Below, piece by piece: positions 17,246-26,678 of a DNA stretch of 64,000 nt. Within the stretch, counting starts at the first letter, position 1. Every line of letters begins with the position of its first letter. The position numbers and the translations under genes were made by a program. Source of the DNA: WGMI01 sp041739275 (GTDB lineage: Bacteria > Bacteroidota > Bacteroidia > Flavobacteriales > Schleiferiaceae); NCBI GenBank assembly GCA_041739275.1, contig JBGSOF010000028.1:16097-80096 (forward strand), written 5' to 3'. The notes under the pieces are model-generated. The model saw nothing but the letters and a program-made list of their open reading frames with translations, had not been told where the DNA came from and did not search any database.

Positions 17246-18142
17246 ATGATTTTAAAACCGGCGGCCCCTGTTTGGGTCAAGTGGGTCATCTTCGTATTGC
17301 TCGCGGCCGTTTGGGGCAGTTCGTTCATTTTGATGAAGAAAGGCCTCGAATCTTTCCACCCCGGACACATCGGTTTGCTGCGCATTTCGATTGCTTGGGT
17401 CTTTACCATGGTCTATGCCGCCCGCAGTTTTAGCGAGTATCGAAAGAGCGATTTCGTCCCGCTGGCCATCGTCGGCTTTTTCGGAAATGGCATCCCTTAT
17501 TTCCTCTTCCCGCTGGCCGTCCAAAAAATGGACAGCTCGGTGGTCGGGATGTTGAACTCCTTGGTGCCTTTGTTTACGTTGGCCGTGGGCGCTGTTTTCT
17601 TTGGAAGGCGATTTAATAAACTTCAGGCCGCGGGTGTTTTTGCGGGCCTATGGGGGGCGACTTTGCTGCTTTCGCCGTGGAATTCAGGGCCGGCCGGCAA
17701 TGTCGTTTACGGACTTTTCCCCATACTCGGCACGATTATGTACGCGATTTCGGTGAACACCATCGGCCAGAAACTTGCGCACCTCAGCCCGATGGGCCTC
17801 ACCTTGCTGTCGTTTACCATCGTCGGCGTTCCCGCAATTGTTCTTTTGTTTGGCGCCACCGATTTTGTGGCGGTGATGCAAAACACTCCCGGGGCATGGC
17901 GTAGCTTGGGCTTCATAGCCATTTTGGGCACGCTGAGCTCGTCCATTTCGGTGGTGCTCTTCAACAAGCTCATCCAAATGACCTCGCCCATATTCGCCTC
18001 GACCATTACCTACTTCGTGCCTATGGTGGCCGTGTTGTGGGGAGCCTTCGACGGAGAGCGCATCGGTTGGTTTCACCTCGCGGGCATGGTTTTGATCCTC
18101 GCGGGGGTTTACTTGGTCAATAAAAAGCGACTAGCGGCTTAA
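17246..18142 (+). CDS. EamA/DMT-family permease
   Basis: This inner-membrane transporter of the drug/metabolite transporter superfamily has 298 residues, about ten helices and the two EamA repeats: WVIFVLLAAVWGSSFILMKKGLESF at the start of the first, and YGLFPILGTIMYAISVNTIGQ at the start of the second. The usual substrates of the family are amino acids, nucleotides or other metabolites; the substrate here cannot be told. Its last 12 bases overlap the 3' end of the convergent GH31 gene, so readthrough from either side would be antisense to the other. Confidence 0.88.
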   Translation: MILKPAAPVWVKWVIFVLLAAVWGSSFILMKKGLESFHPGHIGLLRISIAWVFTMVYAARSFSEYRKSDFVPLAIVGFFGNGIPYFLFPLAVQKMDSSVVGMLNSLVPLFTLAVGAVFFGRRFNKLQAAGVFAGLWGATLLLSPWNSGPAGNVVYGLFPILGTIMYAISVNTIGQKLAHLSPMGLTLLSFTIVGVPAIVLLFGATDFVAVMQNTPGAWRSLGFIAILGTLSSSISVVLFNKLIQMTSPIFASTITYFVPMVAVLWGAFDGERIGWFHLAGMVLILAGVYLVNKKRLAA

Positions 18143-20509
18143 GACCCAAGAAGCCGCACGACCATCCCAGTCTACCTCAAAACGGGCGAGCGCGGCAATC
18201 TCCAGACTGCGATCGACGTCTCGATAATAGGGATCGAAATTGGATAGAGGCTCTACCCAGCGATAAGGTTCTCGAATGAGCGGAGCATCTCCCGCCCGAA
18301 CATAATCCTCGGGCAGCCCGTGTACAAAAATGGCGAAGCGCCCCGGTTCGATGGTTCCGCAGGCCGGGCTAAATTCGAGGCGATCGTCGGTCCAACGCAG
18401 CACGAAGGCCAAAATTTCGCCCGAGCGATAGCCATAGCCTTCGCCGCGATCTTCGTAGACCGAAAATGAGCCAGCCGACCCCCAATACAGGTGAAGCTCT
18501 CGCGTACTCGCGTTCACGCCGGTATGCGCAATGGCGTTTTGAGCGGCAAATCCGCGACCTGCGCGAACGTAAACCGGCAGTGCATTTGGCTTGAGTTCAA
18601 CGACGTGAATTCCCGCCGAAATGGGCGCGTCTGTATAAAAATCGAACCACTCACCTTCGGGTAGCCAGACTTTTAGATACCCCTTCGACAGCGAAGTTGG
18701 AGCCACCAAAAGAGCATCGCCCAAAAAGAACTGGTTCTCAAATTCTGAGGCGTAGGTACGCTCTTCGAAGGGGTGCTCCAAGGCCAAGCTTCGAAGAGGC
18801 GGGATACCCGATCGAGTGTGGGCTTCGAAGGCTTGATAGATCATTGGCAAGAGCCTGTACCTAAGCTCGATGGCATTGCGACAGATCTCTTCGACCTCCT
18901 CGCCAAACGACCATGGTTCGGCATCTCGAGAGTGAATCATGCTATGGGCGCGAAACAGGGGGCTGAAGGCTCCGAGCTGCATCCAGCGCCCGAAGAGCTC
19001 GGGATGTGCTTCGCCGATAAAACCGCCCACATCGGCTCCGCAAAAAGGCAGGCCCGAAAGCCCCATTCCCGCTATCATGCGCGCGCTGAGCAGCAGGTGA
19101 TCTGCACCCGAGCTGTTGTCTCCCGTCCAGATGGCGCCAATTCTCTGTTGCCCTGAATAGGCAGCGCGGGTCAAAACAAAAGGTCTGCACTCGGGATACG
19201 CCTGTTGAAGCCCTTGACGGGTGGCCTCTGCCATCCAATATCCGTATGCGTTGTGGGTGTGTCGATGGGCGAACGTGCCTTGCTCTGTCTTGGAAATCAG
19301 GGTTTCAGGAATGCTCTTGCCCCAAACCGCAGGTTCGTTCATATCGGTCCAGAGCCCGTTGATGGCGCCGTTCGAAGCCAAAAGCCAGTTTCGCGTGGAT
19401 TCAGCCCACCAGCTGCGCGCTTCGGGATTGTCAAAATCGGGAAAAGCGCATTCGCCCGGCCAAGCTTCTCCGATATATGCGCTACCGTCGGGATGAGTGA
19501 GCACCAAGTCGCGAGAAACCGCTTCGTCAAAAGGGGCATACCCCTGTTCTTTCTTGAGACCGGGGTCGATGATGGCCACTACTTTAAAACCGAGTTTGAC
19601 GAGTTCTTCAGACCAAGCCGCAATGGGCTCAAAACGCTCTTGGCTCCAACTGAAAACCTTGTATTCATCCATATAGTGGATGTCGAGATACAAGACGTCG
19701 CAGGGAATTCGGCGCTCTCTGAATTGCCGAGCCAAAGTGAGGAGTTCGCTTGCGGGATAATACGAATAGCGGCATTGCTGAAACCCCAGCGTCCAGAGTG
19801 CGGGGAGCTCGCTTACCCCGGTAATACGGCTGTGCTTGAAGAGCACTTCGGCCGGAGTCGCACCCGGAAAAAACCAACAATCGATCGAGCCGCTTTCGGT
19901 GCGCACCATAGAGTAGCGGTCGTTCGAAGCTCCAAAGTTGAAGGTCGATCGACCCGTTTCGTCTACCCAGACGCCATAACACAGCCCCGAGTGCAAACCC
20001 ATATAGAAGGGAATGCTCGCGTAAAGGGGGTCGTCTTCAGGGTGATAGGCGAACTTGTCGGTATTCCAGTTTTCGTATTGCCTGCCTCTTTTGTCGAGCG
20101 GGCCGGTTTTTTCGCCCAATCCCAGAAATCGCTCTCCGGTTTGAAGCGCCTTGTGCATGCTGATTCGGTCGCCGTCTGCCAGACAACCCATCGGGTCGTC
20201 GACCCAAAGCGCTCGACCGTCGATGTGATAAAAAGCGAGTCGGGCATTTTGATCAACCTCAATTCGAGTCGATTCTACCGAAAATTCACAGCCCAAAGAG
20301 GTTTCTTTGAACGCTCCCGCCAGATGCGCGGATAGGGCGGAGGCGCAGACAGACTTTTTTTCGATGGAGCTCCCAAAATCAATGCGAATTCGAAAGATTG
20401 CGGGCTCGAAACACTCGATCCGAATGCGGCCGTTTTCGGTTGTAAAAAAGTGGATGTCCTTGTCTTTTTGATAGCTGAGAAGCCGGCCGAGCGATTGAGG
20501 CGTACGCAT
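18131..20509 (-). CDS. Glycoside hydrolase family 31 alpha-glucosidase
   Basis: This retaining glycosidase has 792 residues. The N-terminal beta-sandwich (about 1-230) is followed by the (beta/alpha)8 barrel. The catalytic nucleophile is Asp389 in GLWTDMNEPAVW, and the acid/base is Asp464 in IWTGDNSS. The start of the barrel (ALWTLGFQQCRYSYYP) and the GH31 signature LDIHYMD are also clear. C-terminal beta domains end the protein. No signal peptide is evident, so the enzyme is probably cytoplasmic and releases glucose from maltose-type or related alpha-glucosides. It is not in a polysaccharide locus; its neighbours are an unrelated permease (convergent) and a DNA ligase upstream. Confidence 0.93.
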   Translation of the reverse strand: MRTPQSLGRLLSYQKDKDIHFFTTENGRIRIECFEPAIFRIRIDFGSSIEKKSVCASALSAHLAGAFKETSLGCEFSVESTRIEVDQNARLAFYHIDGRALWVDDPMGCLADGDRISMHKALQTGERFLGLGEKTGPLDKRGRQYENWNTDKFAYHPEDDPLYASIPFYMGLHSGLCYGVWVDETGRSTFNFGASNDRYSMVRTESGSIDCWFFPGATPAEVLFKHSRITGVSELPALWTLGFQQCRYSYYPASELLTLARQFRERRIPCDVLYLDIHYMDEYKVFSWSQERFEPIAAWSEELVKLGFKVVAIIDPGLKKEQGYAPFDEAVSRDLVLTHPDGSAYIGEAWPGECAFPDFDNPEARSWWAESTRNWLLASNGAINGLWTDMNEPAVWGKSIPETLISKTEQGTFAHRHTHNAYGYWMAEATRQGLQQAYPECRPFVLTRAAYSGQQRIGAIWTGDNSSGADHLLLSARMIAGMGLSGLPFCGADVGGFIGEAHPELFGRWMQLGAFSPLFRAHSMIHSRDAEPWSFGEEVEEICRNAIELRYRLLPMIYQAFEAHTRSGIPPLRSLALEHPFEERTYASEFENQFFLGDALLVAPTSLSKGYLKVWLPEGEWFDFYTDAPISAGIHVVELKPNALPVYVRAGRGFAAQNAIAHTGVNASTRELHLYWGSAGSFSVYEDRGEGYGYRSGEILAFVLRWTDDRLEFSPACGTIEPGRFAIFVHGLPEDYVRAGDAPLIREPYRWVEPLSNFDPYYRDVDRSLEIAALARFEVDWDGRAASWVLSR

Positions 20510-20542
20510 GAATGGGGGGCGATTATCGGGAGATAATATAGT

Positions 20543-22165
20543 TCAGAGGCGCTTAAGGCCACTCATCAACTGCCTGAGATCGTCGAGGGTGTTGGCTTCG
20601 GACGCAGGCTTGTCTTTGCGCCATCGCGCAATTCTCGGGAATCGCACTGCAAGCCCTGATTTGTGCCTGGGGCTGGGCATGACCGACTCGAAGGCCAGTT
20701 CAAACACCTGAACGGCTTCGACGCTGTACACCGGTCCAAATCGCTCGCGCAAATTTGCCTTGATAAAGCGGTCGAGTTCGGCGATTTCTTTGGCATCGAG
20801 GCCCGAATACGCCTTCGCGAAGGGGAGCAATCGGTCGCCTTCCCAAAGTGCAAAAGTGTAGTCGGTGAACTGATCGGCCCGTCGACCTCTGCCCTTGGTG
20901 GCGTAGATCAAAACGGCATCGATGTGCATGGGCTCGAGCTTGTATTTATACCAGCCGTTGGCGACCCTGCCCGAACTATACACCGATTCTTTTCTCTTGA
21001 GAACCAGCCCTTCGGCTTTAAGTGAGGCGGCATTTTGACGCAAGTCGTCGAGTGCTCTTTCATCGATTTCAAAGACAGGGCTCAGCCGAATCGAAGGGGT
21101 GTCGACCGATGTGATGAGCTCGGCCAATTGCCCTCTCCGCTCCGTAAAAGGGGTATTTCGGAGGTCGAGGCCTCCTTTTTCGAGCAGGTCGTAGGCCATA
21201 AATGCCACGGGAGATTGCTCGAGGAGTTTCTTTGGGGGTTTCTTGCGCCGCAGACGAGTTTGCAGGGCCGAAAAATCGAGGATTTGAGAATCGGCTGTCG
21301 GAGCGGCGATGGCCAAGAGTTCGCCGTCGAGAACCAGGTCGCATTCCCAAGCCCGAAAGCGTTCGATGAGATCCGGAAAGGCGTCTGAGATTAAGTCCAT
21401 TCCCCTCGACCACAAGGCAATCAGACTGCCCCTTTTGACCACTTGCACTCGGATGCCGTCCCATTTGGGCTCCGCGATCCAAGCCGAGCTGCCTCCCGAA
21501 AGAGGTTTGTCGCGATCAAAGCTGTTTGCGAGCTGAAAAGGATAGGGTTTGGAGCGATCGAAAATTCGCGGATCGCCCGTAAAAAGGTCCTCCCAGCGAG
21601 CGGTGCGCGGGTGCCAGTTGCCGCTGAGCCGAAAAGCCACCTCTTCGGGAGTCTTTTCTATAGCCAGCGCCAGCGCCCTTTGAGCGAGTTTTTCGGAGAT
21701 GCCGATTCGCCACCCTCCGGAAATCATTTTGTTCAACACAAATCGCCCTTGAGCGTCCAATTGAGACCAGCAGCCGAGAACGGTTCGCTTTCGGTCTTCG
21801 GGGGTTTTACTCGAAAGGCGATCCAGCTCTTCGGAGAGCACGGCAAGGCTCGGACGCGATTCGAGCGCCTCGCTTTTTCCATGTGCTGAATCACCGTAAA
21901 CAATGGACAAGGTCTCGGCCAAATCGCCCGAGTTTTGACGGCATTCTTCGATCAGCCACACAAGGTAGCCCGTGATTTCGGCGGTCCATTCGATGAGTTC
22001 GGCCACTGTTGCTGCCCGCTTCGGCCTTTTTCCCGAGAACATTCCAAGCGCCCAAAGACGGTCGGCTTCAGGAGCTTCGACGAAATAGTTTCGCAGCGTT
22101 TCGACCATTTGCTTGGTCGAGTGAAGTCCTTCGAGTTCTGCGATGAGCCTAGAAAATGCGTTCAC
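20543..22165 (-). CDS. ATP-dependent DNA ligase
   Basis: This protein has 540 residues. The adenylation domain has motif I EPKWDGIRVQ with nucleophile Lys234, motif III VLDGELLAIA, motif IV EGLVLKRKESVY and motif V NGWYKYKLE, followed by an OB-fold domain. The N-terminal part (about 1-200) matches the helical DNA-binding domain (GWRIGISEKLAQRALALAIE). It seals nicks using ATP, unlike the NAD-dependent LigA that bacteria use for replication, so repair is the likely role. The helicase and exonuclease genes that often accompany this ligase are not here. Its start overlaps the stop of the upstream exported protein by four bases (ATGA). Confidence 0.92.
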   Translation of the reverse strand: MNAFSRLIAELEGLHSTKQMVETLRNYFVEAPEADRLWALGMFSGKRPKRAATVAELIEWTAEITGYLVWLIEECRQNSGDLAETLSIVYGDSAHGKSEALESRPSLAVLSEELDRLSSKTPEDRKRTVLGCWSQLDAQGRFVLNKMISGGWRIGISEKLAQRALALAIEKTPEEVAFRLSGNWHPRTARWEDLFTGDPRIFDRSKPYPFQLANSFDRDKPLSGGSSAWIAEPKWDGIRVQVVKRGSLIALWSRGMDLISDAFPDLIERFRAWECDLVLDGELLAIAAPTADSQILDFSALQTRLRRKKPPKKLLEQSPVAFMAYDLLEKGGLDLRNTPFTERRGQLAELITSVDTPSIRLSPVFEIDERALDDLRQNAASLKAEGLVLKRKESVYSSGRVANGWYKYKLEPMHIDAVLIYATKGRGRRADQFTDYTFALWEGDRLLPFAKAYSGLDAKEIAELDRFIKANLRERFGPVYSVEAVQVFELAFESVMPSPRHKSGLAVRFPRIARWRKDKPASEANTLDDLRQLMSGLKRL

Positions 22166-23658
22166 AGGTTCGACAGCATTTGCGCGGCCAATTCGCGCAC
22201 CAGCGGGTCGAGGTCAGCCCGGGCACAGGCTTCGAGTTCTCCCCTAAAAAACACCTGCCGTTCTCGAGGCTGCTGAGCAAGGGCTTCCAAGGCCATGAGC
22301 CGAATCGCCGAGCTGGGGTCGCGCAAGCCAATCGAACACGCCGTTCGGAGCAGCTGATCGCTCGAATGGGCGATGAGGCCCGAAAAAGCCTGAATTCGCT
22401 CGATCGTGAGCGGGGCATCCGCAAAATCGGCCAAATAGCTGTTGCCCGAACGCTCTTCGACACATTCCACCGGAATTCCCGAAGCCAGGTCAAAGCGAGC
22501 GTAATTGGGTATTCCCTCGGCCGAAAGGGTCCAGGTTCCAATGGCTTTGTCGACTCGAAAAAGCTCGGTGCCGCGCATTGCGCCGAGAACCCAAACAAAG
22601 GGCAATTCGAGGGCCTCAGGGCAGCCTATGCAGTTATAATCGAGCTTTAGCTTGCCTTTTTCGGCCCTCTGCCGAATTGTTAGAATAGGGTGATTTGATC
22701 CTGCAAAGAGCTGAGCCCAAAGCGGATGAGCGCCAGTTGTCGGTGGACTCGCGCTGTCTGAATCAACCGCCATAGCACGCATGCGTTCCAAGTTTGAAGA
22801 ATCGGTCCAGCTCAAGTAATAATCGACCAGAGCCTGTGCCCGATGTTCGGAAGATTCTCTCGAAGTGTTTTCCGACAGAAAGAATCGCTCTCTGGAGCTC
22901 CAGCGCGCTTCGTCGTCTGTAGCCACACTTCTGTAGTGCAGCTTTTTTTGCCAGTAAGACCATGCAACATTCCGTGATGTATCGCTTTCTGAGTCGCGAA
23001 TGCGGTCTTCTGACCAATCTGTGGGTAGAATTTGCCGAGGCTCGTCACCGTTGTTCGGTTCTGTTTGGTTTCGGAGGTCTTGAGAACCTATTCCCGCAAC
23101 CACAAATTTGGGATCTCTGTCAACGAAGAGTGTCAGATCGCTGAGCAGGGCGCGCGGAGTGGCCGAAAAGAGCCGAAGTTCGCTGCTTTCGCCGGCGATA
23201 ATGGCCTCGATATCCGTCGCCCACTGCACGGTCCAATCGGGTTCGCAGACGACCGACAACTTGATTTCGGCTGCTTCGAGGATGTTGGGATGCGGCAGGC
23301 CCCAAGCTTGGCCTCCCACGCCGAGTTTCAGGGTGTGCTGTTCAGCGTAGGTCGAGGGCCATTCAAAGACAAAGCACAGAGACAAGGTGCCTTCGGGCAG
23401 GTTGATCTCGGGCGATACGGTCAGCTCGCGGCTCCAACCCTTGCCGAGAGCTCGGACTTCGGAAACCTTAGATGAGCCTGATTTCCAGCGATAAACACCT
23501 TGTTCTGCGCTGTATTGGACTTGGCCCTGCCATCGAGCGTTTTTTTCGTTCCACGACAGCATCAAGTCGATGGTGTTTTGGGCAGAAGCGGTTTTGAGAA
23601 GCATCGCCGTGGCGACGGTCAGAAAACTCAGAGATTTTCGAAGATCGAAAGCGGACAT
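22162..23658 (-). CDS. Exported protein with C-terminal HEAT-like repeats
   Basis: This protein has 498 residues from ATG 23658 (MSAFDLRKSLSFLTVATAMLLKTASAQ), which opens a signal peptide; an in-frame start at 23679 is less likely. The N-terminal half is beta-rich with Trp-containing strands, has no motif I recognise and carries scattered Cys (NYNCIGCPEALELP). The last 80 residues look like helical HEAT-type repeats (RTACSIGLRDPSSAIRLMALEALAQQPRERQVF, LDPLVRELAAQML). It is co-transcribed with, and overlaps, the DNA ligase, although an exported protein and a cytoplasmic ligase would not meet. The function is unknown. Confidence 0.75.
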   Translation of the reverse strand: MSAFDLRKSLSFLTVATAMLLKTASAQNTIDLMLSWNEKNARWQGQVQYSAEQGVYRWKSGSSKVSEVRALGKGWSRELTVSPEINLPEGTLSLCFVFEWPSTYAEQHTLKLGVGGQAWGLPHPNILEAAEIKLSVVCEPDWTVQWATDIEAIIAGESSELRLFSATPRALLSDLTLFVDRDPKFVVAGIGSQDLRNQTEPNNGDEPRQILPTDWSEDRIRDSESDTSRNVAWSYWQKKLHYRSVATDDEARWSSRERFFLSENTSRESSEHRAQALVDYYLSWTDSSNLERMRAMAVDSDSASPPTTGAHPLWAQLFAGSNHPILTIRQRAEKGKLKLDYNCIGCPEALELPFVWVLGAMRGTELFRVDKAIGTWTLSAEGIPNYARFDLASGIPVECVEERSGNSYLADFADAPLTIERIQAFSGLIAHSSDQLLRTACSIGLRDPSSAIRLMALEALAQQPRERQVFFRGELEACARADLDPLVRELAAQMLSNL

Positions 23659-23686
23659 ACCGCAAATTAAAGTGCACAAACCCGCC

Positions 23687-23694
23687 TATTTTTG
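23687..23694 (+). promoter_or_regulatory. -7 promoter element for rseP (TATTTTTG)
   Basis: This exact TAnnTTTG match lies 58 bases upstream of ATG 23753, in the spacer divergent from the exported HEAT-like protein. Confidence 0.55.
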
Positions 23695-23752
23695 CGTTTC
23701 CCAAATCAAGCAGGGTTTTTTTCGCCCTGTGGTTCGCTATTCACAAAATCCT

Positions 23753-25072
23753 ATGGAAATACTCGTCAAGGCAGGTCAGTTTGTCCTGAGCATCTCGCTG
23801 CTGATCATCCTGCACGAACTCGGTCATTTTATTCCCGCTCGCTTGTTCAAGATACGCGTCGAGAAGTTCTATTTGTTTTTTGACCTGTATTTCGCGCTCT
23901 TCAAAAAGAAAATCGGCGATACCGAATACGGCATCGGTTGGCTGCCTCTCGGTGGGTATGTAAAAATTGCGGGCATGGTCGACGAGAGCATGGATACCGA
24001 AGCGCTCAAAGAAGAGCCCAAGCCCTGGGAATTTCGGAGCAAGCCCGCCTGGCAGAGGTTGATCATTATGGTCGGAGGGGTTACGGTGAACGTCTTAGTG
24101 GCTTTCGCCATTTATTCGGCCATGTTGATGGTTTGGGGCGAGGAGTATCTCCCAACCCGCGAGGTGCGTTACGGGGTGAGCCCCAGTGCTGAGGCCAAGA
24201 ACATCGGTTTTCTAACGGGCGACAAGATTGTGGATGTCAACGGCAAACCTGTAGAGAACTTTCAGCAGGTTCCCGTAGAAATCTTGTTGAGCGGACAGGG
24301 TTTCGTGACCGTAGACCGAGCGGGGGCCATTGAAAAAATCGATTTCGATGCCACCGACGTGCGCGATTTGATTCAGGCGCAGTCGAATTTTCTCGTGCCT
24401 CGCTTTCCGTACGTCCTTGAGAAGTTCGGAGACAGCTCGACTGCTGAACTTTCAGGTCTGCGGGCGGGCGACAGTCTGGTTTCGCTGAACGGACATTCCA
24501 TGTTCTGTTTTGATTCTTTTTACGACTCTATTCCCAAATATGCGGGCAAGACTGCATTGATCGGCTTTTACCGAAATGGCCAGCCCATGGAACTCGAAGT
24601 GGCGGTTTCTAAAGATGGACGACTCGGTGCGTATGCATTCCAGGCCGGGCGCTTTTTCAAGACCGAAACTCGCGAGTATGGCTTCTTTGAAGCGATTCCT
24701 GCAGGTGTAGCCAAGAGCGGTCGCATGTTGAGCGATTATGTTCGACAGTTCAAGCTCATTTTGAACCCCGAAACCGAAGCGTACAAAGAAGTCGGAGGGT
24801 TTATTATGATGGCCAAGCAGTTCGACGGGGTGTGGAACTGGAGGCGTTTCTGGGCCTTCACTGCATTTTTGAGCTTGATGCTCGCTTTTCTGAACATCTT
24901 ACCGATCCCGGCTTTAGACGGTGGGCACGTGGTGTTTACGCTTTGGGAGATGATTACGGGAAAACCCGCGCCGCAAAAAGTGCTCGAGTGGGCGCAAATG
25001 GCCGGGGTGGTGATTCTTCTCGGCTTGATCTTGCTGGCCAACGGCAACGACATCTTCAAGCTGTTTCGATAG
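23753..25072 (+). CDS. rseP: Site-2 protease RseP (RIP metalloprotease)
   Basis: This intramembrane zinc metalloprotease of 439 residues cleaves anti-sigma factors or other membrane proteins within the bilayer. ATG 23753 (MEILVKAGQFVLSISLLIILHELGHF) places the first helix with the zinc motif HELGH at residues 22-26; the longer open frame upstream has no signal character. Two PDZ-like modules are visible (GDKIVDVNGKPV and GDSLVSLNGHSM). The second catalytic motif NILPIPALDGGHVVF lies near residue 380, followed by two C-terminal helices. It appears to be monocistronic. Confidence 0.95.
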   Translation: MEILVKAGQFVLSISLLIILHELGHFIPARLFKIRVEKFYLFFDLYFALFKKKIGDTEYGIGWLPLGGYVKIAGMVDESMDTEALKEEPKPWEFRSKPAWQRLIIMVGGVTVNVLVAFAIYSAMLMVWGEEYLPTREVRYGVSPSAEAKNIGFLTGDKIVDVNGKPVENFQQVPVEILLSGQGFVTVDRAGAIEKIDFDATDVRDLIQAQSNFLVPRFPYVLEKFGDSSTAELSGLRAGDSLVSLNGHSMFCFDSFYDSIPKYAGKTALIGFYRNGQPMELEVAVSKDGRLGAYAFQAGRFFKTETREYGFFEAIPAGVAKSGRMLSDYVRQFKLILNPETEAYKEVGGFIMMAKQFDGVWNWRRFWAFTAFLSLMLAFLNILPIPALDGGHVVFTLWEMITGKPAPQKVLEWAQMAGVVILLGLILLANGNDIFKLFR

Positions 25073-25105
25073 TCTTTTCAGGCGAATTGTAACGATCGCT
25101 CAATG

Positions 25106-25131
25106 CGGACTCCCGAACATTGGGTAGTCCG
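25106..25131 (+). repeat. Inverted repeat downstream of rseP
   Basis: CGGACTCCC (25106-25114) pairs with GGGTAGTCCG (25122-25131) with one bulged base. There is no T-run after it, so it may be a weak terminator or an mRNA-stabilising hairpin. Confidence 0.4.
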
Positions 25132-25240
25132 AATTGGGCATTTATTCTTGATATGGGAACAACTTTTGGATAACTTTTAACCAAACTACAATCCGCCTTT
25201 GTTCGTTATCAGTAATATAGGTTAATAATTCGACGCCATT

Positions 25241-25684
25241 ATGTTTGGAACCACTTTTGATGATAAGGGCTCGATGCTCAGCAGTTTTAGCCCCCGCCCT
25301 CGAAAGCGAATTCTCGTTGTAGACGACGAGCCCCTTATGCGCAAAGGCCTTGAATTGCAATTGCGCAATGCGGGATACGAAGTCGATTGCGTCGAAGATG
25401 GCCGTCAGGCTCTCTTGCTCTTGAGAGAGCGGACCTACGACTTGGTGGTTTCAGATATTATTATGCCTTTTATCAGCGGCTTAGAGCTGCTGAATTCCCT
25501 GAGGCAAGAGCGGAATCAGACCGCCATTTTGCTTTGCAGCTCGCTGAATTCAGAAAATGTGGTGCGGCGCGCATTCGAAATCGGAGCCGACGGCTTTATC
25601 AGCAAGCCCTATCACACTCGAGAGTTGCTTCAGCACATCGATTCGATTCTTCTCGAAACAGAGAATCGCAAGCTCGGCAGCTAA
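25241..25684 (+). CDS. Orphan single-domain response regulator
   Basis: This protein has 147 residues. A CheY-like receiver domain covers about 22-140: the acidic pair Asp28/29 (RILVVDDEPLM), the phosphoacceptor Asp72 in LVVSDIIMP, Ser100/101 (LLCSS) and Lys122 in FISKPY. No DNA-binding or enzymatic output domain follows. The start could be ATG 25241 or the in-frame ATG at residue 12. No histidine kinase is nearby. It may act by binding a partner after phosphorylation; the target is unknown. Confidence 0.88.
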   Translation: MFGTTFDDKGSMLSSFSPRPRKRILVVDDEPLMRKGLELQLRNAGYEVDCVEDGRQALLLLRERTYDLVVSDIIMPFISGLELLNSLRQERNQTAILLCSSLNSENVVRRAFEIGADGFISKPYHTRELLQHIDSILLETENRKLGS

Positions 25685-25895
25685 GATTTGACTCGGCCTT
25701 TGGGCTGTTTGGACTTGTTTCGGAAGCTTGAACTGCGCTTGTATTAAAAGCTCGATAAAAGCCAGCGACATTCTTCATTGTCGATATCGACTGCCTTGCC
25801 ATGGTTTGTGGATCTTAGGAAATTGTTTTTGAGCCGATGAAACGGCGCACTCCGTTTTGCTCGGAGTCGGTTGATGCGGAGTTTATCTTCGCCTG

Positions 25896-26672
25896 ATGGA
25901 GATCGAGGTACGCAGTTGGTCTGAATTGCAAGAGGCGCTCTTTCGCGACAGCTGGGACGCACGTCTTTCTCGTCACCGAAGCTCATTCATCTACAGAGGA
26001 TTGAATTTGAGCGGCCACGGTCTCGAAACCAGTTTGCAGCGCTTGGGTGGTCCGTACGCTCGGCTTGAGAAACACCTGATTCGAAACTTTCGCAAATACG
26101 CCCACAGCGACGACAATTTCGGAGGAAGCACTTGGAACTGGCTTGCCTTGGCACAACACCACGGCCTGCCCACCCGCCTGCTCGACTGGACCTACAGCCC
26201 TTATGTGGCCTTGCACTTTGCCACTAACGAATTGGAGCATTTTGCTGAAGATGGACAGATTCGCTGCATCAATTATGTAGGGCTCAATCAGTTCTTGCCC
26301 GACCCGCTCCGCTCGGTCATCGAAAAGGAATCGAGCAATGTGTATACCCCAGAATTGCTCGACACCGTGATTCGAAATCTCGACGAGTTGGAGGCCTTCG
26401 AAGAAACGTTTTTGTTGTTTCTCGAGCCCCCGAGCATCGACAACCGAATCGTAAACCAATACGCCTTGTTTTCGATGTTGAGCAAGGCCGAGGCTGAGCT
26501 CGACAAATGGTTAGACGGGCACAAGAGCCTCAGTTACAATATTCGAATTCCCGCTGCGCTAAAGTGGGAGATCAGAGATAAGCTCGACCAGGCCAACATT
26601 ACCGAGCGCGTGCTCTTTCCGGGACTCGGCGGCTTGAGCCAGTGGCTAAAGCGACATTACAGCTCGAGATGA
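25896..26672 (+). CDS. FRG-domain protein
   Basis: This protein has 258 residues. An FRG domain covers about 25-135, with the motif FIYRGLN at 29-35, RLEKHLIRNFRKYA and the conserved core WLALAQHHGLPTRLLDWTYSPYVALHFA. The family is widespread, of unproven biochemical role, and often found near mobile or defence genes. The C-terminal part (about 150-258) is helical and has no motif I recognise. No signal peptide is present, so it should be cytoplasmic. It follows the orphan response regulator with a 211-base spacer and ends 6 bases before a convergent gene. Confidence 0.85.
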   Translation: MEIEVRSWSELQEALFRDSWDARLSRHRSSFIYRGLNLSGHGLETSLQRLGGPYARLEKHLIRNFRKYAHSDDNFGGSTWNWLALAQHHGLPTRLLDWTYSPYVALHFATNELEHFAEDGQIRCINYVGLNQFLPDPLRSVIEKESSNVYTPELLDTVIRNLDELEAFEETFLLFLEPPSIDNRIVNQYALFSMLSKAEAELDKWLDGHKSLSYNIRIPAALKWEIRDKLDQANITERVLFPGLGGLSQWLKRHYSSR

Positions 26673-26678
26673 GCTGTT

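Noticed and set aside
19205..20335. 376-residue ORF antisense to the GH31 gene
   Set aside because: The GH31 catalytic motifs are intact on the other strand; the antisense frame shows no family or signal.
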